Below, one piece after another: positions 1-9,584 of a stretch of 64,000 bases of DNA. Source of the DNA: Sandaracinus amylolyticus (lineage in GTDB: Bacteria; Myxococcota_A; Polyangia; Polyangiales; Sandaracinaceae); NCBI RefSeq assembly GCF_021631985.1, contig NZ_CP070225.1, forward strand, positions 2,604,001 through 2,668,000, written 5' to 3'. The notes under the pieces were generated by a model. That model was not told the DNA's origin, made no database searches, and saw nothing but the letters and a program-made list of their open reading frames with translations. The translations under genes were made by a program, and so were the position numbers. Position 1 is the stretch's first letter. Each line of letters opens with the position of its first letter.

Positions 1-482
1 ATCGACGCGAGCGTCGTGCTCTTGCCCGAGCCGGTGGGGCCGGTGACGAGCACCAGGCCGCGCGGCAGCGACGCGAGATCGGAGATCACGGGCGGCAGCC
101 CGAGCTCGTCGAAGCTGCGGATCTTGTGGGGGATCGCGCGGAACGCGGCGGCGACCGCGCCGCGCTGCATGAACACGTTGCCGCGGAAGCGCGACACGCC
201 GCGCACGCCGAACGAGAAGTCGAGCTCCCACGTCTTCTCGAACTTGATCTTCTGCTCTTCGTTGAGCGCCGAGTAGACGAGCTGCTTGGTGTCCTCGGCG
301 CGCAGCGGCGGCATCTTCAGGGGCACGAGGCTGCCGTCGATCCGGAACTGCGGCGGCGTGTCCTTGGTGATGTGCAGGTCCGACGCGCCGCGATCGATCA
401 TCGCGCGCAAGAGCTGGATCAACGTGACCTGGAGCGGAGCGTTCGCGTCGGACGGAGGCGGCTGCATCTCGTCCGCGATCAT
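1..482 (-). CDS. pilT: Type IV pilus retraction ATPase PilT, N-terminal part (cut by window edge)
   Basis: The reverse strand reads open from an ATG at 482 to the window edge, giving about 160 residues. An N-terminal PAS-like/T2SS_E region contains RGASDLHIT and a PPLRAEDTKQL segment. It ends in the Walker A loop GPTGSGKST (about residues 150-158), followed by TLAS. This layout matches PilT, the hexameric cytoplasmic ATPase that depolymerises pili for twitching (social) motility. Walker B and the AIRNLIRE-type retraction motif lie outside the window, so separation from PilU or PilB rests on the N-terminal sequence. PilB has a much longer N-terminus before Walker A. The gene diverges from the PEBP gene across only 65 bp. 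Confidence 0.9.
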   Translation of the reverse strand, partial: MIADEMQPPPSDANAPLQVTLIQLLRAMIDRGASDLHITKDTPPQFRIDGSLVPLKMPPLRAEDTKQLVYSALNEEQKIKFEKTWELDFSFGVRGVSRFRGNVFMQRGAVAAAFRAIPHKIRSFDELGLPPVISDLASLPRGLVLVTGPTGSGKSTTLAS

Positions 483-535
483 ACACGGGTTGCGATGACG
501 CCCGTGCTCGTGCGATGCGTGTGCGCGGGACGATC

Positions 536-542
536 AAGGAGG
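536..542 (+). promoter_or_regulatory. Ribosome binding site that fixes the PEBP start
   Basis: AAGGAGG lies 5 nt before the ATG at 548. The longer reading frame begins at 515, but that start has no such site, so 548 is preferred. Confidence 0.75.
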
Positions 543-547
543 ACGAG

Positions 548-1183
548 ATGGAGCTCCGCAGCGACAGCTTCGCCGATGGCGCGGCGATCCCGACGAAGAA
601 TGCGTTCGGGCGCTTCCACCCCGAGACCCACGTCGAGCTCAGCGAGAACCTGAGCCCACACCTCGCGTGGAGCGGCGCGCCCGAGGGCACGAAGTCGTTC
701 GCGATCCTCTGCACCGACAGCGAGGTGCCGAGCCGCGGCGATGACGTGAACCAGGACGGTCGCACCGTGCCGCTCGATCTGCCGCGCGTGGAGTTCGTGC
801 ACCTCGCGCTGGTCGATCTGCCGGCGAAGGTGCGCGAGCTCGAGGAGGGCGCGCTGAGCCGCGGCGTGACGGTGCACGGCAAGGGCACGCTCGGTGTGCA
901 CGGCAGCAAGCAGGGCCTCAACGACTACACCGGGTGGTTCGCGGGCGACCCCCACATGAAGGGCGACTACCACGGGTACGACGGGCCCTGTCCGCCGTGG
1001 AACGACGAGCGCCTCCACGTCTACACGTTCACGGTGCTCGCGCTCGACGTCGAATCGCTGGAGCTCGGAGAGTCGTTCACGATCGCCGCCGCGCGCGAGG
1101 CGATGAAGGGCCACGTGCTCGCGAAGGCGTCGATCGTCGGGACCTACGCGATCTACCCGAAGGCGGTGCGCGCTCCGAAGTGA
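548..1183 (+). CDS. YbhB/YbcL-family PEBP (Raf-kinase-inhibitor-like) protein
   Basis: This is a 211-residue soluble protein of the phosphatidylethanolamine-binding family. Visible hallmarks are the SENLSPHLAW opening, the KSFAILCTDSEVP segment that replaces the usual DPDAP, and GYDGPCPPWND..HVYTFTVLALD, which is characteristic of bacterial YbhB/YbcL. The family fold has a small anion-binding pocket, but bacterial members have no settled role. No signal peptide is seen. A 14-bp hairpin at 1191-1222 follows the stop, and the next gene converges. The DPDAP ligand motif is altered to TDSEVP, so pocket chemistry may differ. Confidence 0.85.
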   Translation: MELRSDSFADGAAIPTKNAFGRFHPETHVELSENLSPHLAWSGAPEGTKSFAILCTDSEVPSRGDDVNQDGRTVPLDLPRVEFVHLALVDLPAKVRELEEGALSRGVTVHGKGTLGVHGSKQGLNDYTGWFAGDPHMKGDYHGYDGPCPPWNDERLHVYTFTVLALDVESLELGESFTIAAAREAMKGHVLAKASIVGTYAIYPKAVRAPK

Positions 1184-1190
1184 TCACGAG

Positions 1191-1222
1191 GATCGAGGGC
1201 GCTCGGCGGAGCGCCCTCGATC
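1191..1222. terminator. Perfect 14-bp hairpin between convergent genes
   Basis: The arms GATCGAGGGCGCTC and GAGCGCCCTCGATC enclose a GGCG tetraloop, with no mismatch. The hairpin lies between the stop at 1183 and the stop of the facing gene at 1221, so it could serve both strands. No clear U-tract follows on either strand. Confidence 0.6.
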
Positions 1223-1805
1223 ACGCGAACCGCAGCTCGAAGCGACAGCGACGCGCGCCTTCCGAGATGCACGACACACGCGTCGAGCCCACGAGGCGCT
1301 CGCCCTTCATGCCCTCGCTGATCGCGATCAGCGTCCCGAGCAGCGTCATGCAGAGCAGCGGGCCGTGCCCCGCCCAGTCGCTGCGCTCGATGGCCAGGAC
1401 GCGTCGGGTCTCGTCGAACGAGCCGTCGACGTGGCCCGAGTCGTAGACCTGCTGCCACATCGAGCCCATGTGCCGCGCGAGGCGCGTCGGCGTCGCGAAG
1501 AGGCTCATCACGGTGCCGCCCACCGGGCCTGCGGCCTCGAGCAGCACGCTGCCGCCGATGTCGCGCGCGTAGTCGACCGGATCGCGCCCGAGCATCCGCG
1601 CGGGACGCGCGATGAGCTCTTCGGTGCCTGCGACCGAGTACCACTGCGTCGCGACGAAGCGCTCGGTCAGCAGCCGCCGCACCTCGGGCGGTGCGTCGTC
1701 GATCAGCCGCGCGTGCTGCGCGGGCGAGAGCTCGCGCTTGAGCGCCTTGCGCACGGCCATGCCGAGCTTGCCCTTGAAGCGGGCGCCCCGTTCCCCAGCG
1801 TCCAC
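1221..1805 (-). CDS. Myxobacterial protein resembling DUF2378/V4R-type families
   Basis: About 194 residues from a GTG at 1805. Other possible starts are ATG at 1760 and ATG at 1892; none has a good ribosome binding site. The protein begins RFKGKLG and ends CISEGARRCRFELRF. The closing C..GA..CRFELR pattern and the opening FKG segment recall DUF2378 (TIGR02265) and related V4R-like myxobacterial proteins of about 180-200 residues. Family membership is my inference and the function is unknown. It has no membrane segment. The gene converges on the PEBP gene through a shared hairpin and diverges from the lipoprotein gene at 1926. Confidence 0.5.
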   Translation of the reverse strand: MDAGERGARFKGKLGMAVRKALKRELSPAQHARLIDDAPPEVRRLLTERFVATQWYSVAGTEELIARPARMLGRDPVDYARDIGGSVLLEAAGPVGGTVMSLFATPTRLARHMGSMWQQVYDSGHVDGSFDETRRVLAIERSDWAGHGPLLCMTLLGTLIAISEGMKGERLVGSTRVSCISEGARRCRFELRFA

Positions 1806-1925
1806 GGGTCGATATTGCCATTTCGGAAATGCAATCGAAACGCGTGAGGAGGCGCTCGGACATCCTCTTGACCGATCGATAGAATCGGTGACCATCGGGT
1901 CATCATTCTTGGATGGGGGTGCGTC

Positions 1926-2990
1926 ATGCGACGACGGTGGGCGCTCGCGTGTCTGGTGGGGGCGGTGCTCGGGGGCTGCGACGATGCCGGCGGGGACCTG
2001 CAGGACGCAGCGACGCCGCGCGACGCGGGGGCGCCGCACGATGCGGGGCCGCGTCCGCCGTACGTCGGTGAGCACACGTTCCCCGCGATCGAGCTCGACG
2101 CGTACGGCGAGGTGCTGAGCCTCTGTCAGAGCTGGACGCTGAACAATCCGACCGAGCTCTGGGTGAGCGCGGTCGAGATGAGCGCGGGGCCGGGCTGGCA
2201 CCACTCGAACTGGATGTACGTGCCGGAGCCGGCGTTCGAGGGCGACGACGGCACGTGGCGCTGCAGCGAGCGCACCTTCAACGAGGTCGCGGCGAGCGCG
2301 CGCGGCGGCGGCGTGTTCTTCGCGCAGTCGACCCAGTCGACCGCGGAGACGCAGCAGTTCCCGCCGGGTGCGGCGTATCGCATCCCGCCGTGGAGCCGGA
2401 TCATCGGCTCGGTGCACGTGATCAATCCGTCGCCCGAGGCGCTCTCGAGCGCGCTGACGTTCCGCATCACGACGATCCAGCCGGGCGAGGTCACGACGCG
2501 GCTGCGTCCGCTCGCGATCGACAACCGCGGCATCGAGCTCGCGCCGCGCAGCGACACGATGGTGCGCACCGAGTGCAATCTGCGGGTTGCGCATCGTCGC
2601 GACCTCGACTTCTCGGTGCACTACGTGCTCCCGCACTACCACGCGTACGCGGACGGGATGCGCATCGAGATCTTCGGCGGTCCGCGTGACGGCGAGGTGG
2701 TGTTCGAGACGATGGGCGGCATCGGGAACGCGCTGGGCGCGCTGCTCGATCCGCCGGTGGATCTGCGGGGCGCCGAGGGGCTGCGCACGATCTGCGGCTA
2801 TCGCAACGAGGGCACCGAGACGATCACGTGGGGCCCGCTCGCGAGCGACGAGATGTGCACGATGCTCGCGTACACCGATGCCGAGCGGCAGTTCGGCGCG
2901 CTCGCGGACGACATCGTGACGCGGACGCCGAGCGAGGGCGGCGAGCTGCTGGACTCGCGGTGCGCGGTGATCGCGATCGACGATCGCTGA
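1926..2990 (+). CDS. Lipoprotein with copper type II ascorbate-dependent monooxygenase-like fold
   Basis: A 354-residue exported lipoprotein. The signal peptide ends in LGGC (Cys18), followed by a DAG/DAA-rich linker typical of myxobacterial lipoproteins. His pairs are spaced as in the peptidylglycine hydroxylating (PHM/DBM) fold: GWHHSNW (His92-93), GSVHVIN (His164) and PHYHAYADGMRIEI (His237 and His239). In PHM these positions hold copper A and copper B. I infer a secreted copper-dependent oxidase or a copper-binding relative. No partner gene sits beside it, so the substrate cannot be guessed. Confidence 0.55.
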   Translation: MRRRWALACLVGAVLGGCDDAGGDLQDAATPRDAGAPHDAGPRPPYVGEHTFPAIELDAYGEVLSLCQSWTLNNPTELWVSAVEMSAGPGWHHSNWMYVPEPAFEGDDGTWRCSERTFNEVAASARGGGVFFAQSTQSTAETQQFPPGAAYRIPPWSRIIGSVHVINPSPEALSSALTFRITTIQPGEVTTRLRPLAIDNRGIELAPRSDTMVRTECNLRVAHRRDLDFSVHYVLPHYHAYADGMRIEIFGGPRDGEVVFETMGGIGNALGALLDPPVDLRGAEGLRTICGYRNEGTETITWGPLASDEMCTMLAYTDAERQFGALADDIVTRTPSEGGELLDSRCAVIAIDDR

Positions 2991-3097
2991 CGTGCTCGCG
3001 TCGCGCGAGGCGCTCCTCGAGTGAGCGCGGTCCGGATTCCGGACTCGACACGAGGCGCGACGCGCGCGATCGATCGTGCGTGCTCGCCCGCTACACC

Positions 3098-3454
3098 ATG
3101 GCCCGGGGCGTCCCGGCGTCGAAGCTGCCGAAGGGCATTCGCCAGGACACGCGCAAGCACACGAAGCACGTGCTGCGTCCCACGCCCGAGCTCGTCGCGT
3201 CGGTGATCGGCAAGGACGACGCCGCGGCCTGGCGCGACTTCGCAAAGCGCTACCGCGCGCTCCTCGATCAGCGCTTCGCCGCGGACCGCGCGCCCTTCGA
3301 TCAGCTCGCCGAGCTCGCGCGCGAGCAAGACGTCCTTCTCGGCTGCAGCTGCCCCAGCGCCGCGAACCCCGACGTCCACCGCTGCCACACCACGCACGCC
3401 CTCGCGTTCATGAAGAAGCACTACCCCGACCTCGACGTGCGCATGCCCGAGTGA
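3098..3454 (+). CDS. DUF488 family protein
   Basis: A 118-residue soluble protein starting at ATG 3098; an in-frame upstream reading frame to 2828 is out-of-character sequence. The C-terminal LLGCSCPS..NPDVHRCHT..AL.FMK segment is the conserved DUF488 core, with paired Cys and a Cys/His cluster that could bind metal. The family has no established reaction. The gene is monocistronic: a lipoprotein gene ends 107 bp upstream and 360 bp without a gene follow. Confidence 0.7.
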   Translation: MARGVPASKLPKGIRQDTRKHTKHVLRPTPELVASVIGKDDAAAWRDFAKRYRALLDQRFAADRAPFDQLAELAREQDVLLGCSCPSAANPDVHRCHTTHALAFMKKHYPDLDVRMPE

Positions 3455-3817
3455 TCGGTCCGCGCCCGCCTTCCAAAATCCCGCGCGCAGCGCGCACACG
3501 CGCGACTCGGTCGCGCGGTGCGACTCGCGAGCGTCCGAGCCGCGCGAACAGCGCGGATCGGTCGCGAGCCATCTCCAGCCCCTCCCAGCGAGGCGGCAGA
3601 ACCGCGGTACCGAGGCGCGGGGTGGTGGGTCGGGCGCCCTCGTGCGACGGGGGCTCGCAGACGTCGACCAGAGCGTGATCGAAGCATCGCGGCGCGCCTC
3701 GCGCCGGGATGCGCCCACCGCTGCCCGAAGCTCTCACCGTCTCATGACAGCAGCCCGCGAGCACCCGGGCGCACGACCCACCGCCCCGTGCCCTCCACCG
3801 AGACCTCGGCCGGCTCG
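3455..3817. other. Gene-free stretch between DUF488 and glpD
   Basis: No reading frame here has a credible protein. An 8-bp hairpin (CGCGCGAC, loop TCG, GTCGCGCG) at 3499-3517 could end DUF488 transcription. The remainder is GC-rich without recognisable promoters or RNA genes. Confidence 0.4.
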
Positions 3818-5539
3818 TTACCCCTTACGCCAGTGGCGCGAGAGCTCGACCTCGTCGCGATAACGCTGCAGCTCGCGCTGGCGCGTCGCGTCGTCCCACC
3901 CGAGCAGCGTGCCCATGTGCGACGCCACGCGCTCGGCGCAGCCGAGGCCCTGATCGAAGTCGCGGAAGAAGAGCTGGGTGCGCCGCACCAGCGCGTCGCA
4001 CACCGTCGCGGCCATCTCCTCGCGGACCGCGTGCTCGATCTGCGCGAGGATCTCGGGGCGCCCCGGGACCAGCGGCGACGCGAGCGCGGGGCGCGCAGCA
4101 CAGAGCGCTGCGATCGCGATCGCGCGCGTGCCGTACTGATCGGTCAGCGCGGTCGCGACGGCGTTCGAGATCGTGCCGTTGCCGGCCTGCTCGACCTGCG
4201 CGACGACCTGCGTCGCATCGTCGTCGTCGGGCCAGCCCTCGGCGCCGGGCAGCGGCGCCTTCTCGGTGCGCGACGGCTCGATGTCGCGGCCCGCGAGCCC
4301 GTTCGCGAGCTGCAGGTAGCGCACCGCGGTGTCGACCACCTCGATGCTCATGCGGCGATACGTCGTGAGCTTGCCGCCCGCGATCGTGATGAGACCCTCC
4401 TGGCCGATCACGATCTTGTGCTCGCGGCTCACCTGCGACTCGTTCGCGCCCGCGCCCTCGTCGATCAGCGGGCGCAGCCCGGCCCACGTCGCGATGACGT
4501 CGGTGCGCGTGAGCGGGTGCTCGGGGAAGTACGCGTTGCTCGCGGCGATCAGGTAGTCGACGTCCTCGCGCGTCGCGTGCACGCCCGACGGATCGCTCGG
4601 ATCGTCGGTGTCGGTCGTGCCGACGTACGAGCGGTCGCCCCACGGGATCGCGAAGAGCACGCGCTTGTCGACGGGGTGGAAGCAGACGACCGCGTTGTTC
4701 AGCGGCAGCTTCGCGCGATCGACGACGATGTGGACGCCCTTCGTCGTGCGCAGCATGCGCGGCGGCGCCGGCGCCTCGGAGCCCTTGCGCGGCAGGGCGA
4801 GCGTGCGGTCGGTCCACGGGCCGGTCGCGTTGATCACGGCGGAGGCGCGCACGTCCTTGGTCGCGCCGGTGAGCTCGTCGCGCACCGTCGCGCCGCACAC
4901 GCGCCCGTTCTCGACGAGCAGCTGCGTGACCTTCGCCCAGGTCGTGATCGTCGCGCCGCCGCGCACCGCGTCGATCGCGGTCTCGAGCGTCAGGCGCGCG
5001 TCGTCGGTCGAGCAGTCGTAGTAGAGCGGCGCGCCCTTGAGATCCTCGCGACGCAGCGCCGGCTCCTCGGTCTCGAGATCGCGCGGCGAGAGCATGCGGT
5101 GCCGCTTCGGCGAGCGGAACAGCGAGAGCCCGTCGTACAGCCACATGCCGGCCTGGATCACGAACAGGTTGCGCCGGCTGTCCTTGTAGACCGGGAAGAG
5201 GAACCCGAGCGGGCTCACGAGGTGCGGCGCGAGGTCCATCAGGATTCGGCGCTCGCTCACCGACTCGAACACGAGGCCGACCTCGTACTGCTCGAGGTAG
5301 CGCAGACCACCGTGGATCAGCTTGCTCGAGCGCGAGCTCGTGCCGAACGCGAGGTCGTTCATGTCGACGACCGCGACGCTCAGGCCGCGTCGGGTCGCGT
5401 CGCGCGCGATGCCCGCGCCGTTGATGCCGCCGCCGATGACGAGGAGGTCGACCGGAGCGCTGCCGAGCCGCTCCCACATCTGCTGGCGCGTCGCGCCGAT
5501 CGTGCCGTTGCTCGCGGAACCGCTGTCGGTTGAGGCCAT
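3818..5539 (-). CDS. glpD: Glycerol-3-phosphate dehydrogenase (FAD-dependent)
   Basis: A 573-residue membrane-associated flavoenzyme that oxidises sn-glycerol-3-phosphate to dihydroxyacetone phosphate and feeds electrons to quinone. The FAD dinucleotide loop VIGGGINGAGIARDA is at about residues 34-48. Further family hallmarks are FGTSSRSSKLIHGGLRYLE, INATGPWTD, GTTDTDDPSDP and the C-terminal IAGGKLTTYRRM block, followed by the accessory C-terminal domain. Length matches aerobic GlpD. No glpF or glpK is adjacent, so it is a stand-alone gene here. The start at 5539 puts the FAD loop at the usual depth. Confidence 0.95.
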   Translation of the reverse strand: MASTDSGSASNGTIGATRQQMWERLGSAPVDLLVIGGGINGAGIARDATRRGLSVAVVDMNDLAFGTSSRSSKLIHGGLRYLEQYEVGLVFESVSERRILMDLAPHLVSPLGFLFPVYKDSRRNLFVIQAGMWLYDGLSLFRSPKRHRMLSPRDLETEEPALRREDLKGAPLYYDCSTDDARLTLETAIDAVRGGATITTWAKVTQLLVENGRVCGATVRDELTGATKDVRASAVINATGPWTDRTLALPRKGSEAPAPPRMLRTTKGVHIVVDRAKLPLNNAVVCFHPVDKRVLFAIPWGDRSYVGTTDTDDPSDPSGVHATREDVDYLIAASNAYFPEHPLTRTDVIATWAGLRPLIDEGAGANESQVSREHKIVIGQEGLITIAGGKLTTYRRMSIEVVDTAVRYLQLANGLAGRDIEPSRTEKAPLPGAEGWPDDDDATQVVAQVEQAGNGTISNAVATALTDQYGTRAIAIAALCAARPALASPLVPGRPEILAQIEHAVREEMAATVCDALVRRTQLFFRDFDQGLGCAERVASHMGTLLGWDDATRQRELQRYRDEVELSRHWRKG

Positions 5540-5640
5540 CGGCCTCGGTTATGGGTCGGCGAATCGCGCGGAACAACTCGAATGACGCGATGCGTCGAGG
5601 GATGCGAGCTGGGCTCGGTTGTGGTCGCGGTCGAGCCGAA

Positions 5641-5714
5641 GCAAGCAGTGTTCGGGGCGGGGGGACCCGAGCCGGCTCGGCCGGTCGGGGGGAGGGGTCT
5701 TCCGAGACCCCTCC
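5641..5714 (-). repeat. Double-hairpin 3'-end repeat, copy A
   Basis: On the reverse strand, six bases after the TGA of the FAD oxidoreductase, comes hairpin 1 (GGAGGGGTCT ... AGACCCCTCC, 5691-5714). Hairpin 2 (CCCGACCGGC...GCCGG.TCGGG, 5666-5690) follows, and the element ends in GCTTGC at 5641. The same two-hairpin order is seen behind the gene ending at 61170, and hairpin 2 alone behind asd. It may act as a transcript-end or stability element. Confidence 0.65.
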
Positions 5715-5720
5715 GCAAAC

Positions 5721-7268
5721 TCAGCTCTCGAGCTTGGTCCAGAGGCCGCGACGCAGGATCGCGGGGCGCCGATCGGAGCGCGACACGATGCGCGCGGCGG
5801 ACCACGCCGCGAGGAGCTGACCTTCGAGCCCGAGCCCCGGCACCACCTGCGCGTTGCAGAGCAGGAGGCGCTTGATCGGCGTGCGCACCGGGAGCGCGCA
5901 GACGCCGAGCGCGCTCGCGATCGGGAACCCGTAGAGCGAGTCCATCGTGTGGCGCCCGCGCGCCCACTTCGCGGTCGGCTCGACGTTCGCGCCGGTCGTG
6001 AAGTCCTGCGCGGGACGACCGTCGTGCGGCGAGTCCATGCGCACGAGGTTCGAGCCGAGGAACGGCACGAGCTCGCCGAGCGACGCGACGATGTGCTCGC
6101 GGATCGTCTCGAGGTAGTCGGCGACGTCCTCGACCCCGCGTCGCGGGAGCAGCGCTTCCACGCAGAGCAACCGGCGCCCCATCGCATCGGCGGGATGCGT
6201 CTCGACGTGCAGGAGGTTCGCGCCGGAGAGCGGGCGTGACGGATCGCGCACGAAGAACACGTCGCGCGCCATGCCCGCAGGGACGCCCTCGGCGCGCAGG
6301 TGGAGGTTCAGCGTGTAGCGGTAGTAGCGGACCACCGGCTCGCCCACGCGCTCGAAGAGCTCTTCGAACGGGCGACGATCGGGCAGCACGCGCAGGAACG
6401 ATCCGACGTCGCTCCCGAGCAGCACGAACGACGCGCCGATCTCTTCGCCCGACGCGGCGATGCGCACGCCCTCGACGTGGCCGCGCTTCACGATGATGGA
6501 GTCGATCTTGTCGCGCGCGCGCAGCTCGCCGCCGTGCGCGCGGAGGCTCGACTCGATCAGCGCGCGCAGGCTCGCGGCGCCGCCCTCGATGACCGCGCCG
6601 CCCTCGCGCCACGACGAGAAGTGACGGAGCAGACGCAGCGCGGTGCCGTGATCGGGATCCATCCCGTCGGCGAAGCGCACGGGCGCGTGCACGACGAGGC
6701 GGAAGGGATGCGTGTCGGGCAGCTCGCGCAGCGGATCGTCGTCCGCGACCGACGCCCGACGATCGGCGGGAGGCGCGAGGTGCGAGATCGCGCGGGCGTG
6801 CTCGCGCCGCTCGAAGAAGGTCTCGGGCGGCCACACGAGATCGCGATCGACCGCGCGATCGAGCGCGATCGAGGTGGCGCGGGCGCGCGCGAGGAAGTCG
6901 AGCGCCGGGCGCTTCACCTCGGGGAATTCGCGATCGATCTCGCGATCGAGGTGCACGGGATCGAGCGCGAGATCGAGGCGATGGCCGGGGAGGGCGACCT
7001 GGAACGCGGGATCGACGACCGCGGCCTGGCGGCGGAACGCCTGGGTGATCGCGAGCTCCGCGAAGACGCGTCGCGCGACCGGTGAGTGCGCGGAGAGGAA
7101 CGAGAAGGGCGCGCGCGGGAGCTGCTCGCCCTCGAGCTCGTAGGTGGGCCCGAGATCGTCCTGACCGAGCACCAGCACGCGGAAGCCGCGCTTCGCGAGC
7201 AGCGCGGCGGCGGAGAGCCCGCCGAGGCGGCTCCCGACGACCACCACGTCGTAGAACGAACGGATCAC
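5721..7268 (-). CDS. CrtI/phytoene-desaturase-like FAD-dependent oxidoreductase
   Basis: About 515 residues from a GTG at 7268. The N-terminal nucleotide-binding loop [20 protein letters not shown] is the amine-oxidase/CrtI type. The C-terminal block ([30 protein letters not shown], then [13 protein letters not shown]) resembles the flavin-closing motif of phytoene desaturases and related retinol saturases. The middle is poorly conserved, so the substrate is unknown. The GTGA overlap with purM (7265-7268) shows translational coupling, although a biochemical link to purine synthesis is not evident. The double-hairpin repeat copy A directly follows the stop. Confidence 0.7.
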   Translation of the reverse strand: MIRSFYDVVVVGSRLGGLSAAALLAKRGFRVLVLGQDDLGPTYELEGEQLPRAPFSFLSAHSPVARRVFAELAITQAFRRQAAVVDPAFQVALPGHRLDLALDPVHLDREIDREFPEVKRPALDFLARARATSIALDRAVDRDLVWPPETFFERREHARAISHLAPPADRRASVADDDPLRELPDTHPFRLVVHAPVRFADGMDPDHGTALRLLRHFSSWREGGAVIEGGAASLRALIESSLRAHGGELRARDKIDSIIVKRGHVEGVRIAASGEEIGASFVLLGSDVGSFLRVLPDRRPFEELFERVGEPVVRYYRYTLNLHLRAEGVPAGMARDVFFVRDPSRPLSGANLLHVETHPADAMGRRLLCVEALLPRRGVEDVADYLETIREHIVASLGELVPFLGSNLVRMDSPHDGRPAQDFTTGANVEPTAKWARGRHTMDSLYGFPIASALGVCALPVRTPIKRLLLCNAQVVPGLGLEGQLLAAWSAARIVSRSDRRPAILRRGLWTKLES

Positions 7269-8317
7269 GTCGCGACGAACTGCACGCGGTCTTCGAACTC
7301 GACCCCGGGCGTCTCGATCACGCGGCCGATGATCGACGCGCGCTCGCCGGCAGCGTTCAGCGCGTCGACGGCGCGCGACGCGTCGCTCTGCGGGACCACG
7401 ACGACGAGGCCCAGCCCGATGTTGAACGCGCGGCGCATCTCGGCCTCGCTCACGCCGCCGAGGCGCTGCACGAGATCGAAGATCGCGGGGCGCGTCCACT
7501 TGCTCGCGTCGATGGCGACGCCGAGATCGTCGGGGAGCACGCGCGGGATGTTGCCCGGAAGACCGCCGCCCGTGATGTGCGAGAGGGCGCGGACGTCGAT
7601 CGTCGCGTCGAGCAGCGCGCGCACCGCCCGCGCGTAGATGCGCGTCGGGCGGAGGAGCGCGTCGACGAGCGGCTCGCCGAGCCCGTCGGGCGTCGAGTCG
7701 AGCGCGAGCTTCGCGTGATCGAGCAGCACCTTGCGGACGAGCGAGTAACCGTTCGAGTGCAGGCCGCTCGACGCGACGCCGATCACCGCGTCGCCGCTCG
7801 CGACGCGCTTGCCGTCGATGATCGCGCTGCGCTCGACGACGCCGACCGAGAAGCCCGCGAGGTCGTACTCGCCGGGCGCGTAGAAGCCGGGGAGCTCCGC
7901 GGTCTCGCCGCCGAGGAGCGCGCAGCCCGCGTCCTCGCAGCCCTTCGCGATGCCCTGGATCACCGACGCGGTGCGCGCGACGTCGAGCTTCCCGGTCGCG
8001 AAGTAGTCGAGGAAGAAGAGGGGGCGCGCGCCGGTCGTGACGACGTCGTTCACGCACATCGCGACGAGATCGATGCCCACCGTGTCGTGGCGATCGGCGA
8101 GGAACGCGAGCTTGAGCTTGGTGCCCACGCCGTCGGTGCCCGAGACGAGCACGGGGTCCTTCATGCCCGTCGGGAGGCCGCAGAGGCCGGCGAATCCGCC
8201 GACGCCGCTCAGGACCTCGGGGATGCGCGTGCGCGCCGCGAACGGCTTGATGCGCTCGACGAGCTCGTCGCCCGCATCGACGTCGACGCCCGAGTCCTTG
8301 TAGGTGATTCCGGCCAT
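7265..8317 (-). CDS. purM: Phosphoribosylformylglycinamidine cyclo-ligase (AIR synthetase)
   Basis: A 350-residue cytoplasmic enzyme that converts formylglycinamidine ribonucleotide plus ATP to aminoimidazole ribonucleotide, the fifth step of purine synthesis. Hallmarks are [20 protein letters not shown] at the N-terminus, [13 protein letters not shown] (ATP/substrate loop), [37 protein letters not shown] and [16 protein letters not shown]. Length and motif order are normal. It is the first gene of a two-gene unit with the FAD oxidoreductase. No other pur gene is adjacent. Confidence 0.97.
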   Translation of the reverse strand: MAGITYKDSGVDVDAGDELVERIKPFAARTRIPEVLSGVGGFAGLCGLPTGMKDPVLVSGTDGVGTKLKLAFLADRHDTVGIDLVAMCVNDVVTTGARPLFFLDYFATGKLDVARTASVIQGIAKGCEDAGCALLGGETAELPGFYAPGEYDLAGFSVGVVERSAIIDGKRVASGDAVIGVASSGLHSNGYSLVRKVLLDHAKLALDSTPDGLGEPLVDALLRPTRIYARAVRALLDATIDVRALSHITGGGLPGNIPRVLPDDLGVAIDASKWTRPAIFDLVQRLGGVSEAEMRRAFNIGLGLVVVVPQSDASRAVDALNAAGERASIIGRVIETPGVEFEDRVQFVAT

Positions 8318-8400
8318 AACGCGGGCGGAGGATGCGAGGCGCGCGCGGGCCGAGCAAGAGGGCGTGTGAGCGTCGCGCGCGGTGCCCAGGTGTCCGAGGG

Positions 8401-9198
8401 ATGGCCCGTCGGGACCGGCTCCTCGAGGTGCACGTCGGGCCCTTCGGCGAGCTCACGAAGCGGCGCGATGCGCTCGCGCGTGCGCTGCGCGACGAAGGCG
8501 ACACGGCGGGCGCGGCGCGGGTGAAGGCGCTGAAGAAGCCGCCGATCTCGGCGTGGGCGGTGACGCAGCTGATTGCGACGGAGACGATCGACGCGCTGCT
8601 CGAGGCCGGCGACGCGGCGCGGGGCGCGCTCGGCGCCGTGCTCGGCGGTGCCGATCCCGCGACGCTCCGGGCGCGGATGGACGCGCTGCGCGAGGCGATC
8701 GACACGCTCACGACGCGCGCGGCGGCGATCGTCGAGGGCGAGACCGGACGTACGCCGGGTGATGCGGTGATGTCGAGGGTGGCCGACGACCTGCGTGCGC
8801 TCGCGCTCTCGCCCGATGGGCGCGCGCGAGTGGGGCGCGGGTTTCTCGAGGAGGACCTCGCGCCGCCCGGGCTCGACGCGCTCGGCGCGGTGCCGATGCC
8901 CACGACACCGGTCGCGCGCCTCCGGACGCGCGAAGCCGCAGCGCGACGTACGAGCGAGACGCACCAGCGCGTCGTCGAGGCGCAGCGACGACGAGACGAT
9001 GCGCGTCGGGAACAGGAGGCGGCGCGTCGCGAGGCTCGCCGCGCGGCCGCCGAAGCGCGCGCGCGAAGCGCGAAGGAGCGCGCGCTCCGCGCCGAAGCCG
9101 AGAACCTCGCGCGCGAGGCCGATCGCGCCGAGAAGCTCGCGCGTGAGGCCCGTCGTCGCGCCGACGAGGCGCGCCGCGCGCTCGAGCGCCTGAGCTAG
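8401..9198 (+). CDS. Coiled-coil protein of unknown function
   Basis: A 265-residue protein from ATG 8401. Residues 10-60 carry the pattern [36 protein letters not shown], seen in a widespread uncharacterised bacterial family whose members begin with the same 'KP..AWAVNQL' segment. From about residue 170 the chain is almost purely Arg/Ala/Glu-rich and predicted to form a long charged coiled coil. It has no signal peptide or membrane segment. Its stop overlaps the stop of the facing gene by 4 bp (9195-9198). The role is unknown. Confidence 0.65.
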   Translation: MARRDRLLEVHVGPFGELTKRRDALARALRDEGDTAGAARVKALKKPPISAWAVTQLIATETIDALLEAGDAARGALGAVLGGADPATLRARMDALREAIDTLTTRAAAIVEGETGRTPGDAVMSRVADDLRALALSPDGRARVGRGFLEEDLAPPGLDALGAVPMPTTPVARLRTREAAARRTSETHQRVVEAQRRRDDARREQEAARREARRAAAEARARSAKERALRAEAENLAREADRAEKLAREARRRADEARRALERLS

Positions 9199-9584
9199 AG
9201 CGAACGCGCCCGCTCGCTGCCCGCGTCGAGCAGCGCGATCACCGGGTCCGCTTCGTCCGCCGCGAGCCGCTCGCGCAGCACCTCCGCGAGCACGCGGAAG
9301 TTCTCGATCACGTCGTCGCGCATCACCTTGCGGCTCTCGAGCATCGGCACGAGCCACGCGACGTAGTCGGTGAAGAGCGACGTCTGCCCCATCGTGAGGG
9401 CCGCGACGAGGAAGGTCAGATGGAACTGCGTGTCCTCGAGACAGCGCACCCGCGCGACGTCGCCCCACGGCGCCCAGCGCGCCGCGTCCTTCGCGAGCTC
9501 GCGCGTGACCGTCTCCTCGGCGAGCTCGGCGCGTGTCCGCTCGATGATGCGCGCGGCGCGCGCCGAGGGCGGGATCGCGCTCAC
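9195..9584 (-). CDS. Small helical protein of the cobalamin-sensor triad
   Basis: About 129 residues from a GTG at 9584. The GTGA overlap (9581-9584) couples it to the ABM gene upstream. The sequence is all-helical in appearance, with DTQFHLTFLVAAL...LFTDYVAWL..MLESRKV in the centre. Similar helical segments occur next to, or fused with, B12-binding sensor domains. I infer an accessory or output protein for the cobalamin-binding protein encoded two genes upstream. It has no catalytic motif or membrane segment. Confidence 0.55.
   Translation of the reverse strand: MSAIPPSARAARIIERTRAELAEETVTRELAKDAARWAPWGDVARVRCLEDTQFHLTFLVAALTMGQTSLFTDYVAWLVPMLESRKVMRDDVIENFRVLAEVLRERLAADEADPVIALLDAGSERARSL

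Noticed and set aside
1871-1889. ACCGAT...ATCGGT dyad upstream of the copper-like lipoprotein
   Set aside because: GATCG-type words are extremely common across this DNA, so a 6-bp dyad of this kind is not evidence of an operator.
3518-5533. Long forward frame opposite glpD
   Set aside because: A shadow frame of glpD with low-complexity Arg-rich sequence.
5721-8903. One 1060-codon reverse reading frame spanning the FAD oxidoreductase, purM and beyond
   Set aside because: Only 5721-7268 has protein-family sequence. The remainder is Arg/Ala-rich shadow of purM and of the coiled-coil gene in GC-rich DNA.
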